Shown: in pieces, positions 1 through 9,277 of the stretch
Layout: each line of letters begins with the position of its first letter
Position numbering within the stretch: the first letter of the stretch is position 1
Assembly: GCF_019458805.1 (NCBI RefSeq)
Contig: NZ_JAIBOA010000002.1
Span: 310,001 to 374,000, forward strand
Origin: Actinomadura parmotrematis
GTDB taxonomy: Bacteria > Actinomycetota > Actinomycetes > Streptosporangiales > Streptosporangiaceae
DNA: 64,000 bases
Direction of reading: 5' to 3'
Program-made: the position numbers and the translations under genes
Notes under the pieces: generated by a model
Told to the model about the DNA's origin: nothing
Seen by the model: only the letters and a program-made list of their open reading frames with translations
The model's database searches: none

Positions 1-420
1 CGGCACGGCGAGCTCGTGCCCGATGAGCGCGTGCAGGCACTTGACGCGCTCGGGCATGCCGCCGGCGCTCTGGGTGCCGGCGGGCAGCGGCTCGACGCCG
101 TCCTCGCGGGCGGCGTCGTCGCGGCGGCGCAGGTAGTCCTCGTGGGCGGCGGCGTACGCGTCCTTCAGCGCCGGCTCGGTGCCGAGCCGCTCCTGCATGC
201 CGCGCATCATCCCGGTGCCCTCCAGGGTGCCGATCGCCGACGCCGCCTTCGGGCAGGTCAGGTAGTACAGCGTCGGGAACGGCGTGCCGTCGGGCAGCCG
301 GGGCGCGGTCTCGATGACGGCGGGCAGCCCGCACGGGCAGCGGTACGCCACCCGCCGGACGCCGCGCGGCTCGCGGCCGAGCTGGGCCGCCACGGCGGCC
401 TCGTCGCGTTCGTCGATCAT
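1..420 (-). CDS. DUF501 family protein (partial, C-terminus outside window)
   Basis: The reading frame starts at ATG 420 and runs through the left edge, giving 140 visible residues without a stop. The product has a Cys motif RCPCGLPAVIET and a YYLTCP segment, then a charged region ending near a CLHAL segment; these match my memory of the actinobacterial DUF501 family. Its function is unknown. It lies 26 bases downstream of the DivIC/FtsB-like gene, with a purine-rich GGGGAGAC ribosome site before the ATG. In actinobacteria this family commonly follows eno and the septum-formation gene, and often precedes a ppx/gppA phosphatase, which would lie just outside the window. The family call rests on remembered sequence and synteny. 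Confidence 0.75.
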   Translation of the reverse strand, partial: MIDERDEAAVAAQLGREPRGVRRVAYRCPCGLPAVIETAPRLPDGTPFPTLYYLTCPKAASAIGTLEGTGMMRGMQERLGTEPALKDAYAAAHEDYLRRRDDAAREDGVEPLPAGTQSAGGMPERVKCLHALIGHELAVP

Positions 421-445
421 GTGTTCCGTCTCCCCGCGCGGGCGG

Positions 446-886
446 TCAGCGGTCCCGGTCCGCGGTCTCCACCGACCGCCACAGCGTCTCGTACCAGGGC
501 GGCCTGTTCGCCGGGCCGCCCGCGGCGGGCGTGCGGCCGGTGCCGTCGCCGCCGTCCAGGACGATGTAGCACTTCTCGTCCGGCATGCAGTAGTGCAGCC
601 GGCGCCTCGCCTCCCGCTCGATGTAGGACCGGTCGGAGAGCCGCCGCTTGTGCTGGGCGAGCTCGTCGACCTGCTCGCGGGCGACCGCCTGCTTGTGCTG
701 CAGGTCGGCGATCTCCTGGCGCTGCGCGATGTACTCGCGCACCGGGTAGGCCAGGCTGAGCGCGATCGCGCACATCACCACCGCGAGGATGGCGGCCCGG
801 CTGGTCAGCGCGTTGCGGCGCGCGCCACCGCCCGCGCCGGGGTCGTCCCCGGTGCGGGCGGCGCTGCGGTCCTCGCCGGCGGCCAA
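446..886 (-). CDS. FtsB/DivIC-like septum formation initiator
   Basis: This 146-residue single-pass membrane protein has a short basic cytoplasmic N-terminus and one hydrophobic segment at about residues 32-48. A coiled coil follows (about 50-85, rich in Q, E, K and R), then a conserved C-terminal block with REARRRLHYCMPDEKCYIV. That is the architecture of the FtsB/DivIC family, which joins FtsL and FtsQ in the division complex. The upstream stop of enolase is at 894, so the frame begins at a TTG (884-886). The only ribosome-site-like sequence is a GGAGGG inside the enolase 3' end, implying translational coupling to eno. The start is less certain than the identity. Confidence 0.85.
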   Translation of the reverse strand: MAAGEDRSAARTGDDPGAGGGARRNALTSRAAILAVVMCAIALSLAYPVREYIAQRQEIADLQHKQAVAREQVDELAQHKRRLSDRSYIEREARRRLHYCMPDEKCYIVLDGGDGTGRTPAAGGPANRPPWYETLWRSVETADRDR

Positions 887-893
887 GGGAGGC

Positions 894-2192
<1,299 letters not shown>

Positions 2193-2307
2193 TCAGGTGA
2201 GGGGACGGTTCGCCCCGCAGCCTATCGAGAGCCGCCTCCGGGCGCCCAGCGGGCTCGCCGCGCGGGCAAAGCACACCCATGTGACCAAACCGTCACGACC
2301 TGGTGAC

Positions 2308-2377
2308 TTGACGTTTCTATTACCCACCTTGTCTACTGTCCACGTCAATCCAACCGGATTAGTAGGGATAGCTGACC
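2308..2377 (+). promoter_or_regulatory. candidate promoter and leader of the ABC import operon
   Basis: The 200-base gap between divergent eno and the importer holds a TTGACG (2308-2313), the best -35-like hexamer for the plus strand. A weak TCTACT (2332-2337) lies 18 bases downstream. The stretch is clearly more AT-rich than its surroundings. An AGGGATAG sequence sits just before the ATG at 2378. The promoter assignment is tentative. Confidence 0.35.
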
Positions 2378-3430
2378 ATGCACCGTAGGTTCCGCGCCGC
2401 TGTGGCCGCCGCAGCTCTGACCATCCTGGCCGCCGGGACGCTCAGTGCGTGTGGCGACGACGACTCCAAGGACGGCTCGTCCGGCGGCAAGGCCGCCGCG
2501 CTCCGCCTCGGCTACTTCCCGAACATCACGCACGCCACCGCCCTGGTCGGCCTCCAGCAGGGGATCTTCACCAAGCACCTCGGCACCGCGCCGAAGGCGT
2601 CGCAGTTCAACGCCGGCCCGGCCGCCGTCGAGGCGGTGTTCTCCGGCGCGGTGGACGCGACCTTCGTCGGCCCGAACCCGTCGATCAACGCCTGGTCCAA
2701 GTCCAAGGGCAAGGCGATCCACATCATCTCCGGCGCCGCCTCCGGCGGTGTCGCGCTGGTGGTGAAGCCGGGGATCAACTCGGTCAAGGACCTCAAGGGC
2801 AAGAAGATCGCCACCCCGCAGCTCGGCAACACCCAGGACGTGGCGATCCGCTACTGGCTGAAGCAGAACGGCCTCACCGCCAACAAGGACGGCAGCGGCG
2901 ACGTCAAGGTCGTCCCGCAGGAGAACTCGCAGACCCTGCAGACGTTCGCGCAGGGCAGCATCGACGGCGCCTGGGTGCCCGAGCCGTTCGCCTCCCGGCT
3001 GATCCTGGAGAGCAAGGGCAAGAAGCTGCTCGACGAGTCCTCGCTCTGGCCCGGCGGCAAGTTCGTCATCACCAACCTGATCGTCCGCCAGGACTACGAG
3101 AAGCAGCACCCCGACCAGGTGAAGAAGCTGCTGGAGGCCGTGGTCGAGGCGACCGACTTCCTCAACAGCAAGCCCGACGAGGCCAAGAAGGCCGTGAACG
3201 CCCAGCTCACCACGCTGACCGGCAAGCCGCTCAAGCAGAACGTGCTGGACGCCGCCTTCAAGGAGATCACCTTCACCACCGACCCGATCGCGTCCTCGCT
3301 GACGACCGGCGCGCAGCACGCCGAGCAGATCGGGCTGCTGGACAAGACCGACCTGAACGGCATCTACAACCTGGCCCCCCTGAACGAGGTGCTCAAGGCG
3401 AGCGGAAAGGCCCCGGTGAGCGACAAGTGA
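2378..3430 (+). CDS. ABC transporter substrate-binding lipoprotein, SsuA/NitT/TauT type
   Basis: The 350-residue product begins with a lipoprotein signal: basic start, hydrophobic core, lipobox-like LSAC with Cys at about residue 25. A periplasmic-binding-protein fold follows, typical of the aliphatic sulfonate, taurine and nitrate group: LRLGYFPNITHATALVGLQQG, then FNAGPAAVEAVFSGAVDATFVGPNP, and WVPEPFASRL. The membrane-anchored receptor would hand substrate to the permease encoded two genes downstream. The ATPase start overlaps this stop by four bases (GTGA). The exact substrate cannot be read from sequence; sulfonate is most likely by similarity. Confidence 0.88.
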   Translation: MHRRFRAAVAAAALTILAAGTLSACGDDDSKDGSSGGKAAALRLGYFPNITHATALVGLQQGIFTKHLGTAPKASQFNAGPAAVEAVFSGAVDATFVGPNPSINAWSKSKGKAIHIISGAASGGVALVVKPGINSVKDLKGKKIATPQLGNTQDVAIRYWLKQNGLTANKDGSGDVKVVPQENSQTLQTFAQGSIDGAWVPEPFASRLILESKGKKLLDESSLWPGGKFVITNLIVRQDYEKQHPDQVKKLLEAVVEATDFLNSKPDEAKKAVNAQLTTLTGKPLKQNVLDAAFKEITFTTDPIASSLTTGAQHAEQIGLLDKTDLNGIYNLAPLNEVLKASGKAPVSDK

Positions 3431-4230
3431 CACAGGCCGACACGGCCGCCCCGAGCCGGACCGCCGCCGCGGTCCGGCTTTCGGGCGTCTCCAAAGCGTT
3501 CGGATCGGGCGCCGGCGCGCTGCTGGCGCTCGACCAGGTCTCCCTCGACGTCGCGCCGGGCGAGTTCGTCTGCCTGCTCGGCGCCTCCGGCTGCGGCAAG
3601 AGCACGCTGCTGAACCTGGTCGCCGACCTCGACAAGCCGTCCGCCGGGTCGGTCGATATCGGGAACGCGCGCGTCGCGCTGATGTTCCAGGAGCCGGCGC
3701 TGTTCCCGTGGCTGAACGTCACGAGCAACATCGAGCTGGCGCTGAAGATGCGCGGCGTCCCGCGCGACGAGCGCCGCGCGCGCGCCGCCGAGCTGCTGGA
3801 GTCGGTGCACCTCGGCGGCTTCGCCAAGAAGCGCCCGCACCAGCTTTCGGGCGGCATGCGGCAGCGCGTCGCGCTCGCGCGCGCGCTGGCGCTCACCGTG
3901 GACGACTCGGGCGGCCAGCGCGGAACGGTCCTCCTGATGGACGAGCCGTTCGGCGCCCTGGACGCCATGACCCGCGACCTGCTGCACGACGAGATCGAGC
4001 GGATCTGGCGCGAGCGCGAGCTGACCGTCCTGTTCGTCACCCACAACGTGCGCGAGGCCGTGCGCCTCGGCGACCGCGTGGTGCTGCTGTCCAGCCGCCC
4101 CGGCCGCGTCATCGAGGAGTTCCCGGTGACGATGGACCGGCCGCGGCGCATCGACGCCCCCGACGTGTCGGCGCTCGCCGCCACCATCACCGACCGGCTG
4201 CGCGAGGAGGTGGGCCGCCATGGCGCTTGA
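3427..4230 (+). CDS. ABC transporter ATP-binding protein, SsuB/NrtD type
   Basis: This 267-residue cytoplasmic ATPase powers the importer. It shows Walker A GASGCGKST at about residues 52-60, a Q-loop in MFQEPALFPWLNV, the signature LSGGMRQRVALARAL, Walker B VLLMDEPFGALDAMT, and the switch histidine in FVTHNVREAV. A GTG at 3427 overlaps the preceding stop codon, and the reading frame ends inside the next gene, so the three genes are translationally coupled. The switch from FPWL to NVTSNIELALKMRGV is typical of the nitrate/sulfonate/taurine ATPases. Confidence 0.92.
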   Translation: MTQADTAAPSRTAAAVRLSGVSKAFGSGAGALLALDQVSLDVAPGEFVCLLGASGCGKSTLLNLVADLDKPSAGSVDIGNARVALMFQEPALFPWLNVTSNIELALKMRGVPRDERRARAAELLESVHLGGFAKKRPHQLSGGMRQRVALARALALTVDDSGGQRGTVLLMDEPFGALDAMTRDLLHDEIERIWRERELTVLFVTHNVREAVRLGDRVVLLSSRPGRVIEEFPVTMDRPRRIDAPDVSALAATITDRLREEVGRHGA

Positions 4231-5110
4231 CGTCGGCAAGAAGGACCAGCCCGAGATCGATCCGGCGCTGCGCGAGCAGCTCGCCGGCCTGGACGCGCTG
4301 GAGCTCGGCGGCGCCACGGCCAAGGCCGGCCCGGCCCGCCGGGTCTGGTCGGCGCTCTGGCCGATCGTCACGGCCGTCGCGATCTCGCTGCTGGCCTGGC
4401 AGGCGGTGGTCTGGAGCGGCTGGAAGGAGACCTACGTCCTGCCCGGGCCGGGCGACACGCTGCCCGAGTTCTGGGACCAGATGACCAAGGGGTCGTTCTG
4501 GGAGGCCGTCGCGCTCACCCTGCGGCGGGCGGTCGTCGGCTTCGCGCTGTCGATCGTCATCGGCACCGTGGTCGGCGGCCTGGTCTCGCAGTCGCGGATC
4601 CTGCGGCGGGCGTTCGGCTCGCTGATCACCGGCCTGCAGACGATGCCGTCGATCGCCTGGTTCCCGCTGTCGATCCTGCTGTTCAAGCTGAGCGAGGGCG
4701 CGATCCTGTTCGTGGTCGTGCTCGGCGCGGCGCCGTCCATCGCCAACGGCCTGATCGCGGGCGTGGACTACACCCCGACGATCCTGCTGCGGGCCGGCAA
4801 GGTGATGGGCCTGCGCGGGGTGAACCTGTACCGGCACCTCGTCCTGCCCGCGTCGCTGCCGACGTTCGTGGCGGGGCTGAAGCAGGGCTGGGCGTTCGCC
4901 TGGCGCAGCCTGATGGCCGGCGAGCTGCTGGTCGTCTTCGGCGACACCACCTCGCTCGGCGTGCTGCTGTCGCAGGCGCGCGAGCTCGCCGACACCCCGG
5001 CGGTCATCTCCTACATGATCGTCATTCTGATCGTCGGCATCATCATCGACCAGCTCTTCGGCTTCGCCGACCGCGCCCTGCGGCGGCGGTGGGGGCTGGA
5101 GCGCGGCTAG
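4220..5110 (+). CDS. ABC transporter permease, SsuC/TauC type
   Basis: This 296-residue integral membrane protein has about six hydrophobic segments between residues 35 and 285. The ATPase-docking (EAA) loop is visible as LRAGKVMGLRGVNLYRHLVLPASLPTFVAGLKQGWAFAW in abbreviated form around residues 190-230. Its cytoplasmic N-terminus of about 35 residues is charged. The start ATG lies 11 bases inside the ATPase gene. With the two preceding genes it forms a complete importer of the nitrate/sulfonate/taurine group. Confidence 0.9.
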   Translation: MALDVGKKDQPEIDPALREQLAGLDALELGGATAKAGPARRVWSALWPIVTAVAISLLAWQAVVWSGWKETYVLPGPGDTLPEFWDQMTKGSFWEAVALTLRRAVVGFALSIVIGTVVGGLVSQSRILRRAFGSLITGLQTMPSIAWFPLSILLFKLSEGAILFVVVLGAAPSIANGLIAGVDYTPTILLRAGKVMGLRGVNLYRHLVLPASLPTFVAGLKQGWAFAWRSLMAGELLVVFGDTTSLGVLLSQARELADTPAVISYMIVILIVGIIIDQLFGFADRALRRRWGLERG

Positions 5111-5150
5111 GGACGGCACGCCCCGAGCCCGCCCGGCACCCCGGGCGTGA

Positions 5151-5184
5151 GGGCCGCCGCCGGCTCACCGGGCGGCGGCGGCCC
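5151..5184. terminator. hairpin between convergent permease and brkB-like genes
   Basis: Arms GGGCCGCCGCC (5151-5161) and GGCGGCGGCCC (5174-5184) pair perfectly over 11 bases with a 12-base loop. It lies between two convergent stop codons (5110 and 5196) and could terminate both strands. There is no T-tract, as is common in actinomycetes. Confidence 0.6.
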
Positions 5185-5195
5185 GCACGCCCCGA

Positions 5196-6206
5196 TCACT
5201 CGGATTCGGGCGGGGGGACGCCGGGCACGCCCGATTCGGGCGGCGGGCCGTCCGGGCGGTCCGCGCGGTCGCCGAAGTCCACGTCGACGCGCTCGAACGT
5301 CTTGTGCCGCTCGGTCTCGGCGTAGGAGGCGTAGGCGCGCCGGTCGCCCTTGGTCAGCACGACGCGGTCGGTGAACGGGGTGCGCAGGTTGCGCGGCCAG
5401 AGGCGCCGGTCGCGGACCACGTTGATCTCGGCGCAGAGCACGACGGTGAGCGCGCCGAGGTAGATCCAGGCCATCAGGCCGAGCACGATCCCGAAGAACC
5501 CGTAGGTCGCCGTCGCGTTGCGCAGCACGTGCCCGATCAGCGTCGCGCCCGCCCACTGGAGGCCCTGCCAGGCGAGCGCCGCGACGAGCGCGCCGATCCG
5601 CACCTGCGCGACGTCGAGCGGCCGCGCGGTCAGCACCCGGAACGCCACCGTCAGCAGGACGGTGTTGACCGCCACCGACGCCGCCGCCGCGGCGGGCCAG
5701 AGGCCGTGCCCGAAGACGCCGGCGGCGGCCGTGGCGAGGATCGCGGCGAGGCCCGCGAACATCAGCAGCAGGCTGCGCAGCCGCGACCGGATCGGGTCGG
5801 GCCGCGAGAGCCGCGGCACCCCCCACAGCTTGTTCAGCGCGTTCTGGGTGGCCTGGATGACGCCGAGGCCGCCGTAGAGGCTGAGCAGCACGCCGGTGAC
5901 CAGGCCGAACAGGCTGCCGTGGAAGGAGTGCACGTTGCGGGTGAGCTGGTCGCCGATGACGGGGAACCCCGCGACCGCCGAGTCCAGCACCCGCGCCTGC
6001 GCCTGCGGGTCGCCCTGCAGCACGTAGCCGAGCCCCGACACGAGCAGCAGCAGCATCGGGAACAGCGACAGGAACCCGTAGTAGGTCATGAGCGCCGTCA
6101 GGTACGCGCCCTGGTCGTCAGCGAACTTGTAGACGACGGCGAGGGGGAACCCCGCCCACGGATGGCGCCGCTGGAACGCGTCCGCCCGATCGACCACGCC
6201 TGCCAC
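5196..6206 (-). CDS. YihY/BrkB family inner-membrane protein
   Basis: The 336-residue product is a polytopic membrane protein with about six hydrophobic segments between residues 25 and 275. It carries YihY/BrkB family landmarks, including the early ALTAL-type YLTALMTYYGFLSLFPMLLLL stretch, GLGVIQATQNALNKLWGVP, and TYGFFGIVLGLMAWIYLGA near the last membrane segments. Its soluble C-terminal tail is acidic and proline-rich. The family was once called ribonuclease BN but is now regarded as membrane proteins of uncertain role. A GTG at 6206 is the likely start. Confidence 0.88.
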   Translation of the reverse strand: MAGVVDRADAFQRRHPWAGFPLAVVYKFADDQGAYLTALMTYYGFLSLFPMLLLLVSGLGYVLQGDPQAQARVLDSAVAGFPVIGDQLTRNVHSFHGSLFGLVTGVLLSLYGGLGVIQATQNALNKLWGVPRLSRPDPIRSRLRSLLLMFAGLAAILATAAAGVFGHGLWPAAAAASVAVNTVLLTVAFRVLTARPLDVAQVRIGALVAALAWQGLQWAGATLIGHVLRNATATYGFFGIVLGLMAWIYLGALTVVLCAEINVVRDRRLWPRNLRTPFTDRVVLTKGDRRAYASYAETERHKTFERVDVDFGDRADRPDGPPPESGVPGVPPPESE

Positions 6207-6265
6207 GGACCGGCTCTACCCCGGCCGCACGGCCCCATTCCGGCCCGGCACGGGATTCCGGCCCG

Positions 6266-6823
6266 TCACGGGATCTCGCGGAGGACGCGGGCCGGGTTGC
6301 CGGCCGCCACCACGCGCGGCGGCACGTCCCGGGTGACCACGGCGCCCGCGCCGATCACCGCGTCGTCGCCGATGGTCACCCCCGGGCAGACGATCACGCC
6401 GCCGCCGAGCCAGACGTTGGCGCCGATGGTGATCGGCCGGGCCGACTCCCAGCCGGCCCGCCGCTTGTCGGGATCCAGCGGGTGGGTCGGGGTGAGGAGC
6501 TGCACGTTCGGGCCGATCTGCGTCCGGTCGCCGATCGTGATCTTCGCGACGTCCAGCAGGACGGCGCCGAAGTTGACGAACACGCCCGCGCCGACCGAGA
6601 TCTGGTAGCCGTAGTCGACGCGCAGCGGCGGGCGGATCTCCGAGCCCTCCCCGAACGCGCCGAGCAGGTCGGTGAGCAGGGCCCGCCGCTCCTCGGCGTC
6701 GTCGGCGGGGCAGCCGTTGAACCGCTCGCCGAGCAGCGCGGCCCGCAGCGCGTCGGCCGCGAGCTCGGGGTCGTCGGCGATGTAGGGCTCACCTGCGAGC
6801 ATCCGCCGCTTCTGGTCGGTCAT
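6266..6823 (-). CDS. maltose/galactoside O-acetyltransferase-like protein
   Basis: This 185-residue protein has a Maa-type N-terminal helical domain (MLAGEPYIADDPEL) followed by a left-handed beta-helix of hexapeptide repeats. The catalytic-type stretch LTPTHPLD, the NVWLGGGVIVCPGVTIGDDAVIGAGAVVTRDVP coils and NPARVLREI at the end are typical of acetyl-CoA-dependent sugar O-acetyltransferases. It would acetylate a free sugar or nucleoside-like hydroxyl in the cytoplasm. The ATG at 6823 fits the family start better than the in-frame GTG at 6829. It is divergent from the gntR operon. Confidence 0.88.
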   Translation of the reverse strand: MTDQKRRMLAGEPYIADDPELAADALRAALLGERFNGCPADDAEERRALLTDLLGAFGEGSEIRPPLRVDYGYQISVGAGVFVNFGAVLLDVAKITIGDRTQIGPNVQLLTPTHPLDPDKRRAGWESARPITIGANVWLGGGVIVCPGVTIGDDAVIGAGAVVTRDVPPRVVAAGNPARVLREIP

Positions 6824-6868
6824 CGGCACCGTCCTCTCCGCTCCCAGGACATCACGGACGGCGGCGCC

Positions 6869-6915
6869 TTGACACCTTCCCGGTCCAGGAGCCTAAAGTA
6901 CTAGGCAACTAGATA
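6869..6915 (+). promoter_or_regulatory. candidate gntR promoter with overlapping CTAG-N4-CTAG operator
   Basis: TTGACA (6869-6874) and TAAAGT (6894-6899) could serve as -35 and -10, although the 19-base spacing is long. Immediately downstream, CTAG (6901-6904) and CTAG (6909-6912) are separated by GCAA. A symmetric site just past a -10 is where a YtrA-type GntR repressor would bind to control its own operon. The element is short, so confidence is modest. Confidence 0.4.
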
Positions 6916-6927
6916 AATGGAGCGACG

Positions 6928-7320
6928 ATGATCGAGTTCCATCTGGACGCCCGTTCCGGCGTCTCCCCCTACCAGCAGCTCGTCCGCCAGGTCCGGCACG
7001 CGATGCGGCTCGGCCTGCTCGCCGAGGGCGACCAGCTGCCCACCGTCAAGGACGTGGTCGCCCGCCTGGCGATCAACCCCAACACCGTCCTCAAGGCCTA
7101 CCGGGAGCTGGAGCACGAGGGCCTCGCCGCCGCCCGGCCCGGCCTCGGCACCTTCGTCACCGCGACGCTGACCGACGGCTCGCTCGCCGCGCACGAGCCG
7201 CTCCGCCAGGAGCTGCGGCGCTGGCTGCGCAAGGCGCGGATGGCGGGCCTCGACGAGGAGAGCATCGAGGCGCTGTTCACCGCCACCTTTCAGGCAGACG
7301 CTCAGCGAGGCATAGCGTGA
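6928..7320 (+). CDS. GntR family regulator, YtrA subfamily
   Basis: This 130-residue regulator has the full winged helix of GntR proteins at about residues 10-75 (SPYQQLVRQVRHAMRLG, LPTVKDVVARLAINPNTV, YRELEHEGL, RPGLGTFV). It is followed by only about 50 residues, the short tail that defines the YtrA subfamily. Such proteins usually repress the ABC exporter operon they head. That is the arrangement here, as the ATPase gene overlaps the stop codon by four bases. The ligand is unknown. The start follows GGAG nine bases upstream. Confidence 0.92.
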   Translation: MIEFHLDARSGVSPYQQLVRQVRHAMRLGLLAEGDQLPTVKDVVARLAINPNTVLKAYRELEHEGLAAARPGLGTFVTATLTDGSLAAHEPLRQELRRWLRKARMAGLDEESIEALFTATFQADAQRGIA

Positions 7321-8198
7321 CCGCCGCCGTCCGCACCCGCGGCCTCGGCAAGCGCTACGGCCGCCGCTGGGCCCTCACCGACTGCACCCTCGACGTGCCC
7401 GCCGGGCGCGTCGTCGGGCTCGTCGGCCCGAACGGGGCCGGCAAGACCACCCTGCTCAACATGGTCGTCGGGCAGCTCGCGCCGACGTCCGGCACGATCG
7501 AGGTGCTCGGCGGCGCGCCCGGGGGCGGCGCCGCCCAGCTCGCCAAGGTCGGCTACGTCGCGCAGGAGACCCCCACCTACGCCGGGCTCACCGTCGCCGA
7601 GCACCTGCGGCTCGGCGCCAAGCTGAACCCCCGCTGGGACGACGCGGTCGCGCGCCGCCGCATCGAGCGCCTCGGCCTGGACCCGGCCAAGAAGGCCGGC
7701 CGCCTGTCGGGCGGCCAGCGCGCGCAGCTCGCGCTCACCCTCGGCATCGCCAAGCGGCCCGAGCTCCTCGTTCTCGACGAGCCGGTCGCCGCCCTGGACC
7801 CGCTCGCCCGCCGCGAGTTCCTCCAGGGCCTCATGGAGGCCGCCGCCGAGCACGACCTCAGCGTGCTGCTGTCCTCGCACCTGGTCTCGGACCTGGAGCG
7901 GGTCTGCGACCACCTGATCATGCTGCTGGAGGCGCGGGTGCGGGTCGCCGGCGACATCGACGACCTGCTCGCCGAGCACCTGCTGCTCACCGGCCCGCGC
8001 CGCGACCCCGCCGACCTGCCCGCCGGCCAGCACGTGGTGTCGGCCAGCCACACCGACCGGCAGAGCACGCTGCTGGTGCGGACCACCGAGCCCGTCCACG
8101 ACCCCGCCTGGTCGGTCGACCGGGTCGGCCTGGAGGACATCGTCCTCGCCTACATGACCGGCGGCGACCGGCGCCCCGCCCTGGAGGTGATCTCGTGA
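7317..8198 (+). CDS. ABC exporter ATP-binding protein
   Basis: This 293-residue ATPase is of the drug/peptide/bacitracin exporter kind. It has Walker A GPNGAGKTT near residues 40-48, LSGGQRAQLALTLGIAKRPELLVLDEPVAALDPL covering signature and Walker B, and a switch histidine in LLSSHLVSDLERVCDH. A C-terminal extension of about 80 residues follows the nucleotide-binding domain, as is usual in such exporters. The GTG start overlaps the gntR stop (GTGA) and the stop overlaps the permease start, so all three genes are coupled. Confidence 0.92.
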   Translation: MTAAVRTRGLGKRYGRRWALTDCTLDVPAGRVVGLVGPNGAGKTTLLNMVVGQLAPTSGTIEVLGGAPGGGAAQLAKVGYVAQETPTYAGLTVAEHLRLGAKLNPRWDDAVARRRIERLGLDPAKKAGRLSGGQRAQLALTLGIAKRPELLVLDEPVAALDPLARREFLQGLMEAAAEHDLSVLLSSHLVSDLERVCDHLIMLLEARVRVAGDIDDLLAEHLLLTGPRRDPADLPAGQHVVSASHTDRQSTLLVRTTEPVHDPAWSVDRVGLEDIVLAYMTGGDRRPALEVIS

Positions 8199-9214
8199 TC
8201 TGGCTGACCTGGCGGCAGTTCCGCGTCCAGGCGGCGGTGGTCTTCGGGCTGCTCGCCGCGCTCGCCCTCGGCCTCGCCGTCACCGGCCCCGGCCTCGCCG
8301 GCGACTACCGCGACGGGCTCGCCGGCTGCGGTTCCGGCGAAGCCTGCGACCGGTTCCGGCAGCACTTCTTCTCCGGGCACCAGGTGCAGCTCGTGCTGCT
8401 CTCGGCGGCCGTCCTGCTGGTCCCCGCCGTCGTCGGGCTGTTCTGGGGCGCGCCCCTGGTGGCCCGCGAGATCGAGGGCGGCACGCACCGGCTGGCCTGG
8501 GGCCAGACCGTCAGCCGCCGCCGCTGGCTGGCGGTGAAGCTGGCCATGGCGGGCACCGCCGCGGCCGCGGCGGGCGGCGCCGCGACGCTGGCGGTGTCGT
8601 GGTGGAGCGAGCCGCTCTTCAAGGCGGGCGCCGGCAACGCCTCCCGGCTGGAGCCGGCGCTGTTCGCCTCGCACGGCGTCGCGCCCGCCGGCTACGCGCT
8701 GTTCTCGTTCGTCCTCGGCGTCGCGGCCGGGCTGCTGTTCCGCCGGACGCTGATCGCCATGGCCGCCACCCTCGCCGTCTTCGCCGCCCTGCAGTTCGCG
8801 ATCCCGCTGCTGGTCCGCCCGCACCTGATGACGCCGGTGCGCGCGGACATCCCGATCACCCGGGACACGGTCGGCGGCCTGTACTCCAACGGCCCCGGCG
8901 GCCCCGTGCACGTGGAGGCGCGGACCCCGGCGGGCGCCTGGGTGCTGTCCCGCGGCGTGGTGGACGCGCGCGGGCGGTCGGTCGACGCGATCCCGCTGAA
9001 GCTGGACGCGGGCGCCTGCGCGCCGGACCCGAGCCGCATGGGACCGAAGGACTCCTGCTTCCAGCAGATGGCGCAGATGGGCTACCGCCTGCGCCTGGGC
9101 TACCACCCGGGCAGCCGCTTCTGGACCTTCCAGTGGATCGAGATCGGCGTCTTCGCGCTCCTCACCGCCGCCCTCACCGGCTTCTGCTTCTGGAGGATCC
9201 GGCGCCTGTCCTGA
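8195..9214 (+). CDS. ABC exporter permease (ABC-2 type)
   Basis: The 339-residue membrane protein starts with a short amphipathic region (LTWRQFRVQ), a common opening of ABC-2 permeases. It has about six hydrophobic segments. One large extracytoplasmic loop of roughly 110 residues between the last two membrane segments contains several cysteines. The protein pairs with the ATPase immediately upstream to export an unknown compound under control of the YtrA-type regulator. Confidence 0.85.
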   Translation: MIWLTWRQFRVQAAVVFGLLAALALGLAVTGPGLAGDYRDGLAGCGSGEACDRFRQHFFSGHQVQLVLLSAAVLLVPAVVGLFWGAPLVAREIEGGTHRLAWGQTVSRRRWLAVKLAMAGTAAAAAGGAATLAVSWWSEPLFKAGAGNASRLEPALFASHGVAPAGYALFSFVLGVAAGLLFRRTLIAMAATLAVFAALQFAIPLLVRPHLMTPVRADIPITRDTVGGLYSNGPGGPVHVEARTPAGAWVLSRGVVDARGRSVDAIPLKLDAGACAPDPSRMGPKDSCFQQMAQMGYRLRLGYHPGSRFWTFQWIEIGVFALLTAALTGFCFWRIRRLS

Positions 9215-9218
9215 GCGC

Positions 9219-9250
9219 TTGCCCCTGACGCGCGCGTCAGGGTCTACGGT
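9219..9250 (+). promoter_or_regulatory. MerR-type promoter with perfect 20-bp dyad
   Basis: A -35-like TTGCCC (9219-9224) and a -10-like TACGGT (9245-9250) are 20 bases apart. The spacer region contains a perfect 20-base palindrome, CCCTGACGCG with its complement (9223-9242). An overlong spacer filled by a dyad is the hallmark of promoters activated by MerR proteins. A MerR-family gene lies second in the operon this promoter would drive. Confidence 0.7.
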
Positions 9251-9277
9251 CCCGGCACGCCGACGAAGGAGGACGAC

